Shown here piece after piece: positions 57,179-64,000 of a stretch of DNA of 64,000 bases. A program made the position numbers and the translations under genes. Positions within the stretch are counted from its first letter, which is position 1. The number at the start of each line of letters is the position of its first letter. Origin of the DNA: Charina bottae. Taxonomy: Eukaryota; Chordata; Lepidosauria; Squamata; Charinaidae. The stretch spans positions 9,711,501 through 9,775,500 of the forward strand of contig JALMGJ010000025.1 in assembly GCA_023362775.1 (NCBI GenBank), written 5' to 3'. The notes beneath the pieces were generated by a model that was not told the origin of the DNA, did no database searches, and worked only from the letters and a program-made list of their open reading frames with translations.

Positions 57179-58094
57179 CGTCAAAATTATTTTTGATCCC
57201 AAACAAGAAACAAGATTAAAAATAAGTAATATGATATCACTTCATGCATTTCATAATTTGGCATTTCTGTCAAAGTAAAATTTATTACTCCACATTTGTA
57301 GAGTCTAACAAATATTTATCCAGTGAGCTGCCTTGGCTGAGGGTAGAATTATGTGTGAACATGTCAACACGCCTGAGTGTGTATAACCATTGTGTATTTG
57401 TATTTATACCCATTTTTTTAAAAAAAAGTAAGTTTACTTAGAGAATACACATGGGAGAGAAAGCATAATATTATGTTGCTGCTGGTTCTCATTTTGAAAT
57501 GTTTTGTATTATATGGCAATTATGGAAAGTTTAAGAAAAGCTTGTTCGTAGTTAAATAAATGTAGCATACTGCAAGACCAAAGTAGCTGATTCAATTACA
57601 AACCCTTCTTGATCACTTTCTCTTTAACAGCAGATAACAAACAGCTAACATTCCAATGTGTCTAGAACTCCTTTGTATTCACATAGAATAAGACCCACAA
57701 CCACTGAAAAGGCTTGGAGGAAGTCACAGAAAAGGGCAATACTTGGGGCTATTTTCTTTTATTAAATTAAAACTTTGTTTTACCCATCCAAAAGCAGTGA
57801 GCTTTGCCCTCCATTCCTGATGGTACAGCCACATTTTAGTCATGTTTTGCTTATTGGAAATGGCAGACATTTATTTAATTCAAAAGGAATGAAATCTATG
57901 GTTTTTTATTTTTATTTGAAAATAATTATTGATTAAATATTTGAAAAGAAATTGGAGGAAATAATTGCCAAAAGTATAAAAAAACAAAACTGTCACCAAA
58001 GAGTTTTGGATTCCCATCACATAAGTTCTCCCCTGTTTTCTAAGTTTGCAATATTTAGATGATTCTGGTTCTGTAACTACAGCTGGCTCCAGCA
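57179..58094. other. AT-rich non-coding sequence
   Basis: Nothing recognised. Confidence 0.6.
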
Positions 58095-58484
58095 AAGGAG
58101 ATTGTTACCTTCTCATGGTGCTGGAGCTTGAGCACCTCAATGACACCATGAGCTAAATCATGAAGGGACACCCAAGACGGGAAGGTCATGGCAGAGAGGT
58201 CAGACTAAATATGATCCCTGGGGAAAGTAACGGCAACCCACCCCATTATTCTTGCCGTGAAAACTAAATGGATCAGTACAACAAGAGATATGTCGGTATA
58301 CCATTGGAAGACAGGACTCCCAGGTCGGAAGATGGTCAAAATGCTACTCGGGAGGAACAGAGGATAAGTTCAACTAGCCCCAGATGTGATGACGCAGCTA
58401 GCTCAAAGCCGAAAGGACGGCTAGCGACCGACGGTGCTGGTGGTGAACGATGAATCTGATGTTCTAAAGATCAACACACCATAG

Positions 58485-58547
58485 GAACCTGGAATATAAG
58501 ATCTATGAGCCAGGGCAAATTGGATGTGTTATTGGTGAGATGTGAAA

Positions 58548-58646
<99 letters not shown>

Positions 58647-61364
58647 TGTTGGGTGTCAAGTAAACTGAAATGGACTGGAATGGGCCACTTCACATCAGAT
58701 GACCACCAGATCTACTACTGTGGACAAGAGGACCACAGAAGAAATGGAGTAGCCTTCATAATTAATAATAAAGAGGCTAAAGCAGTGCTTGGATACAATC
58801 CAAAAAATGATAGAATGATCTCAATTCGAATTCAGGGTAAGCCATTGAACATCACAGTAATCCAAATATACGCCCCAACCTCAGATGCTGAAGAAGCAGA
58901 AGTAGATAAGTTCTATGAGGATCTGCAGCACCTACTGGATAATATGCCAAAAAGAGATGTTATTTTCATTACAGAAGACTGTAATGCTAAGGTGGGTAGT
59001 CAGATGACACCTGGAATTACAGGTAAGCATGGTCTGGGAGAACAAAATGAAGCGGGACATAGGCTGATAGAATTTTGCCAAGACAATTCACTGTGCTTAA
59101 CAAACACTCTCTTCCAGCAACCTAAAAGATGACTTTATACATGGACCAGATGGTCGACACCAAAATCAGATTGACTACATCGTTTGTAGCCAAAGGTGGA
59201 GGACATCTATACAGTCGGTAAAAACAAGACCTGGAGCTGACTGTAGTTCATATCACAAACTTCTTATTGCACAATTTAGAATCAGACTAAAGAGAATAGG
59301 GAAGACCCACAGATCAGTTAGATATGAGCTCACTAATATTCCTAAGGAATATGCAGTGGAGGTGAAGAATAGATTTAAGGGACTAGATTTAGTAGATAGG
59401 GTCCCGGAAGAACTATGGACAGAAGTTCGCAACATTGTTCAGGAGGCAGCAACAAAAAACGTCTCAAAGAAAAAACCAAGGAGGCAAGATGGCTGTCTGA
59501 TGAGACACTGGAAGAAGCCCAAGAAAGAAGGAAAGCAAAAGGCAACAGTGATAGGGGGAGATATACCCAATTAAATGCAAAATTTCAGAGGTTAGCCAGA
59601 AGAGATAAGGAATTATTTAGAAAACAAGCAATGCGCAGAAGTGAAAGAAGATAATTGAATAGGAAGGACAAGAGACCTCTTCCAGAAAATTAGAAACATC
59701 AGAGGTAAATTCCAGGCAAAAATGGGTATGATCAGAAACAAAGATGGCAAGGACCTAACAGAAGCAGAAGAGATCAAGAAAAGGTGGCAAGAATATATGG
59801 AAGATCTGTATAGGAAGGATAATACTGTAATATCGGGGATAGATTTGACGGTGTGGTCAGTAAGTTAGAGCCAGAAATCCTGAAGAGTGAGTTTGGGCTG
59901 TAAGAAGCATTGCTAATAACAAGGCAGCAAGAGACGATGGTATCCCAGCTGAACTGTTTAAAATCTTGCAAGATGATGCTGTCAAGGTGATGCATGCCAT
60001 ATGCCAGCAAATTTGGAAAACACAAGAATGGCCATCAGATTGGAAAAAATCAACTTATATTCCCATACCAAAAAAGGGAAAAACTAAAGAATGTTCAAAC
60101 TATCAAACAGTGGCACTTATTTCACATGCCAGTAAGGTAATGCTCAAGATCCTGCAAGGTAGACTCCAGCAAATCATGGAGCGTGAATTGCCAGATGTAC
60201 AAGCTGGGTTTAGAAAAGGCAGAGGAACTAGAGACCAAATTGCCAATATCTGCTGGATAATGGAGAAAGCCAGGGAGTTTCAGAAAAACATCTATTCCTG
60301 TTTTATTGACTATTCTAAAGCCTTTGACTGTGTGGATCATAACAAATTGTGGCAAGTTCTTGGTGGTATGGGGATACCAAGTCATCTTGTCTGCCTCCTA
60401 AGGAATCTGTATAACGACCAAGTAGCAACGGTAAGAACAGACCACGGAACAACAGACTGGTTTAAGATTAGGAAAGAAGTACGGCAGGGTTGTATACTCA
60501 CCCTACCTATTCAACCTGTACGCAGAACACATCATGCGACATGCTGGGCTTGATGAATCCAAGGCTGGAGTTAAAATTGCTGGAAGAAACATTAACAATC
60601 TCAGATATGCAGATGATACCACTTTGATGGCTGAAAGCAAGGAGGATCTGAGGAGCCTTATGACCAAGGTGAAAGAAGAAAGTGCAAAAGCTGGGTTGCA
60701 GTTAAACCTCAAAAAAACCAAGATTATGGCAACCAGCTTGATTGATAACTGGCAAATAGAGGGAGGAAATGTGGAGGCAGTGACAGACTTTGTATTTCTG
60801 GGCGCAAAGATTACTGGAGATGCTGACTGCAGCCAGGAAATCAGAAGACGTCTACTTCCTGGGAGGAGAGCAATGACAAATCTCAATAAAATAGTTAAGA
60901 GCAGAGACATCACATTGACAACAAAGGTCTGCATAGTTAAAGCAATGGTATTCCCCATAGTAACCTATGGCTGCGAGAGCTGGACCATAAGGAAAGCTGA
61001 GCGAAGGAAGATAGATGCTTTTGAACTGTGGTGTTGGAGGAGAATTCTGAGAGTGCCTTGGACTGCAAGAAGATCAAACCAGTCCATAGTCCAGGAAATA
61101 AAGCCAGACTGCTCACTTGAGGGAATGATATTAAAGGCAAAACTGAAGTACTTTGGCCACATAATGAGAAGACAGGATACCCTGGAGAAGATGCTGATGC
61201 TAGGGAAAGTGGAAGGCAAAAGGAAGAGGGGCCGACCAAGGGTAAGATGGATGGATGATATTCTGGAGGTGACGGACTCTACCGTGGGGGAGCTGGGGAT
61301 GGTGATGGCCGACAGGAAGCTCTGGCGTGAACAGGTTCATGAAGTCACAAAGAGTCGGAAGTGA
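58485..61364 (+). pseudogene. Bov-B ORF2 (endonuclease-RT), frameshifted
   Basis: EN: GTWNIRSMSQGKLDVL (58485), a microsatellite gap, then SKLKWTGMGHF, IYYCGQED, RRNGVAF, VIQIYAPTSDAEEAE, FITEDCNAKVGSQ (the catalytic G-D-N reads E-D-C-N) and TNTLFQQ, with a stop at 59130. Linker in two frames to 59650. RT from about 59930: NKAARDDGIPAELFK, SNYQTVALISHASK, ELPDVQAGFRKGRGTRDQIA, FIDYSKAFDCVDHNKLW, VRQGCIL, a frame change at about 60505, then NNLRYADDTTLMAES (intact YADD). The last 250 codons (TDFVFLGAKI, YGCESWTIRKAERRKIDAFE, WRRILRVPWTARRSNQS) are open to the stop at 61362. Confidence 0.93.
58548..58646. repeat. (GATA)n(GACA)n microsatellite inside Bov-B
   Basis: About 12 GATA then about 12 GACA units, directly between endonuclease codons: the left edge is GTGAAAATAGATA and the right edge GACATGTTGGGTGTC. 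An ATAGACATGTTGGG-like coding stretch would hold both seed motifs. Confidence 0.97.
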
Positions 61365-61375
61365 CTGAATGAACT

Positions 61376-62407
61376 ACAGCTGTAATGTCTGGTATTTGCC
61401 ATCTAAGTTTTGCAAAATGTTGAATATGTTATATGACCTTTTTCATATGTAGATCTGGAGATCAAGTTGAGCCTAACTGTTCAAGATGTTTTGTTTTGTC
61501 CTATTTGAACAGAGTCAAGGATTTGGCTGGAATCAAAGGAAATTTCATATAGGGTGACTAATTTTTTATCAGTCCCATACAATATTAAACTGAGATAAGA
61601 GCCTGACAAAATGTAAAATACTGAGAAATGAGGGAGAGACAAACTTACAGAAATGCTGAAAATGTACTGCTCTTATACAACACAATATCATTTTATATTT
61701 TCTGTAATCTGTGTTGAGGGACTTCAGTTTTATACTGAACAGATGATGCAAAATATAATCAGAATTGTTCCATAAGGTGGTTATGGGTATTTCTAGGAAA
61801 AGCCAGTCTTTGTTGATATGTTTTTCTTATGTAGATATTGCTTCTGTTGGGATTGCAATCTTTAACAAATGTACTTAAAACTTTTATTCTTGGAATGAAC
61901 ACCAAATTTAATTGGAATACCAGTGGTATTTCTAATACTATCCATTTATTTGGAAAAATTAGAAAATAAAGTGGGCAGAGAGCATACTTGGCATATAGAA
62001 TAGTTTGTGTCTATTCTAAAGTACACTCATAAATGGCTCTGGAAGGATCTTTATCTGAAATCTAGGAGGACCACTGGCAGTTAAGTGTATACACAAGGAT
62101 AAGCCTGCTTTCTGAAAAGAAGGACCCATTTATTTTAACTAAACGAATATGCAAATAAGGTGGTTGTAATTTCTTATATACATTAGATGCATGGGATGTG
62201 TTAATTATGATTTCAATTTGAATTTCAGTAATATAGTAATATGGCAAACTATGCAGTGGTTATACTGGTTTCTTCTTTTCTTTATATTGGCAATTATAGG
62301 ACAGTTTTCTTGTCTACCCTTGTGTGCATACTTGTGTGTATAAGTTGAGAATTGTTATCGTTATGAAGCAGTCTGGCAAGTATCAACCAGTGTAATTATA
62401 CTAGTCT
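61376..62407. other. AT-rich non-coding sequence
   Basis: Nothing recognised. Confidence 0.6.
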
Positions 62408-62418
62408 AATCTGTAGAA

Positions 62419-62932
62419 CCTAGGCAAACCTAGACAGCATATTAAAAAACAGAGACATCACCTTGCCGACAAAGGTCCGTATAGTTAAAGCTATGGTTTT
62501 TCCAGTAGTAATGTATGGCCGTGAGAGTTGGACCATAAGGAAGGCTGAGCGCCGAAGAATTGATGCTTTCGAACTGTGGTGCTGGAGAAGACTCTTGAGA
62601 GTCCCTTGGACTGCAAGGAGGTCAAACCAGTCAATCCTAAAGGAAATCAACCCTGACTGCTCATTGGAAGGACAGATGCTGAAGCTGAAGCTCAAATACT
62701 TTGGCCACCTAATGTGAAGAGAGGACTCACTGGAAAAGACCCTGATGCTGGGAAAGACTGAAGGCAAAAGGAGAAGGGGACGGCAGAGGATGATATGGTT
62801 AGATAGCATCACCTATGTAATGAACATGAATTTGAGTAAACTCCGAGGGACAGTGGAGGACAGGAAGGCCTGGCGTGCTATTGTCCATGAGGTCACGAAG
62901 AGTCTGATACGACTAAATGACTGAACAACAAC
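62419..62932 (+). mobile_element. 5'-truncated Bov-B LINE with target duplication
   Basis: Exact 11-bp duplication AATCTGTAGAA at 62408-62418 and 62933-62943. Coding remnant: RDITLPTKVRIVKAMVFPVV, ESWTIRKAERRRIDAFELW, SNQSILKEINPDCSLEG, KLKYFGHLM then a TGA in place of AGA, and MLGKTEGKRRRGRQR. Ends CTGAACAACAACAA. Closer in sequence to the fragment at 15508 than to the long copy at 58095, so two Bov-B subfamilies are present. Confidence 0.95.
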
Positions 62933-62943
62933 AATCTGTAGAA

Positions 62944-63286
62944 GTGTTGCAACATTTTCTCATGCTGTTTAGCAGTCACACTCAAGGACAGTGTAATCCT
63001 CCAACTCACTTTGCCAGATGGATTACATTACTCCATATTTATGTATTTGTAAGGAGACCACTCAAGTGGAAGTTTTCTTAATGGTTTTGAACTCAGTACT
63101 AAAATATTGACACACACAGCACTTTGTCAGAGTTATGATTCAAAGAGACAAGGCACAGAAGGTCCAAAGAGGTTACTCCAGGATATTAATGTTACCTGGT
63201 AGGAGCTAAATACTGAATGCTCCCAGCATCCACTTGTCAGCTCTGATGATCAGAGCAAGCTGACTTGGTAGCAATAACCTACTTTC
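62944..63286. other. Non-coding spacer
   Basis: Nothing recognised. Confidence 0.6.
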
Positions 63287-63294
63287 AAGTACCG

Positions 63295-63567
63295 CAGGCC
63301 TGCACAACCAGTAGAAAAGAAAGGGCCACATTGCTAAATGAAACATCAGTGCAGACTGCAAAGGAATAGCTGGCACCCAATCAGCTGTTTGGTGGCTAGT
63401 GAAGAGGCAGAGTGCTGGAGCTGGTGGTGGCCGTGAGGCTTGGGAGCAGCAGCACATCTTTTGGAGCAGCGGTGGTAAATTTATTACTTTTTTTAAATGC
63501 CAGCGGGCCACACAAGACTGCTTAGCAGGCCGCATGTGGCCCATGGTCTGCATGTTGTGCAGGCCTG
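63295..63567. mobile_element. hAT-like MITE, second family
   Basis: Perfect 14-bp inverted termini CAGGCCTGCACAAC / GTTGTGCAGGCCTG. Flanks AAGTACCG and AAGTACAC agree at 6 of 8 bases, a worn 8-bp duplication. The interior has GCGGGCCACACAAG and GCAGGCCGCATGTGGCCCAT. No ORF of its own. Confidence 0.8.
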
Positions 63568-63575
63568 AAGTACAC

Positions 63576-64000
63576 TCTTCTGGCCCAAGGCACATTCCCA
63601 CATAATCATGCACTCCTTCACCTATTTGTCCTGTGGTTTTATTCCTCATGTCAGTGAAGTGGGTTGGGCAGTCAGGGCTCTCTCAGAGTCTGATTGTCCA
63701 GGAATAGAGTCAGGAATGATGGGGCCAGATTCATTCTACCTCACCATGATGATAGGGCATGGTCGTTCAGTGTGAGATCTACTTGTATCTCATCCTGCTT
63801 CCCTTCCTCCTCTGATGATTGCCCATATGTGATAGGCCTCATACATTCATGTCTGCTGCAACATATACTAATGCAATAATTGCTGAATGTGAACACCTGT
63901 TTGAAATCATCCAGGTTTGCCCATTGCTCTTCCTAGCACTGTGTGAAGAAGTAACTTGTTTTTTTTTAATCTAAAATTAATTAACCAAGTAACCCTGGTG
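63576..64000. other. Non-coding sequence
   Basis: Nothing recognised to the window edge. Confidence 0.6.

Larger units (their letters stand above)
58095..61375 (+). mobile_element. Bov-B (RTE clade) LINE, near full length, inactive
   Basis: 5' leader 58095-58480, ORF remnant 58485-61364, short 3' UTR without an (ACA)n tail. Bov-B is an APE-endonuclease/RT LINE spread widely in squamates and ruminants and a well-known case of horizontal transfer between them. This copy has several frame changes and a GATA/GACA microsatellite inside the endonuclease. Borders are approximate and no target duplication was found. Confidence 0.92.

Overview
The window reads as non-coding DNA from a vertebrate, most likely a squamate reptile (lizard or snake). 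The reasons are its repeats: tRNA-derived SINEs whose 3' part resembles Bov-B (the Sauria-SINE type), Bov-B/RTE LINEs, CR1, R4/Dong-type LINEs, a Vingi-like LINE, Penelope-like elements (PLEs), a chromodomain Ty3/Gypsy element, hAT and mariner MITEs, and abundant microsatellites. I found no convincing host exon, tRNA, rRNA or CRISPR. Every long open reading frame is either a decayed transposable-element gene or an artefact of a simple repeat. The window is therefore probably intergenic, or lies inside a large intron.

Layout. 1-2.6 kb: a frameshifted PLE (RT plus GIY-YIG) between 111-bp inverted terminal repeats that carry hammerhead-ribozyme-like motifs, followed by a TATC/TGCC microsatellite. 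4.8-6.9 kb: a hAT remnant, a minus-strand R4/Dong-like 3' end with a (TAA)n tail, a SINE tail, and a 700-bp (TTTTA)n tract grown on a retroposon tail. 9.1-13.1 kb: a nearly complete minus-strand LINE with endonuclease (EN), RT and a C-terminal CCHH finger (Vingi-like). 13.4-17.8 kb: a CORE/MIR-like SINE, a Bov-B 3' fragment, a hAT remnant and a second R4/Dong-like 3' end. 19.8-22.7 kb: two hAT MITEs with exact 8-bp target duplications, flanking a LINE endonuclease remnant split by a SINE that has an unusually long 48-bp direct repeat.

24.2-30.1 kb: a complete but dead minus-strand Ty3/Gypsy chromovirus with two LTRs and a 5-bp target duplication, carrying a nested MITE that contains a GC-rich minisatellite. 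31.3-32.1 kb: a CR1 3' end. 37.0-37.2 kb: a spacerless palindrome of two PLE termini, each with a hammerhead-like core. 38.1 to about 43.9 kb: a minus-strand endogenous retrovirus remnant with a 3' LTR, a duplicated polypurine tract and a decayed env TM region. 45-54 kb: three SINEs, a mariner-type MITE and a third hAT MITE of the same family. 58.1-62.9 kb: a nearly full-length Bov-B interrupted by a GATA/GACA microsatellite, and a 5'-truncated Bov-B with an 11-bp target duplication. 63.3-63.6 kb: a hAT MITE of another family.

The most interesting threads are the hammerhead-like motifs in both PLE loci, the microsatellites that appear to have grown from codons or tails of transposons, and the recoverable target-site duplications, which give a relative insertion history. 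All calls come from reading the sequence. Family names rest on remembered motif patterns, not on database searches.
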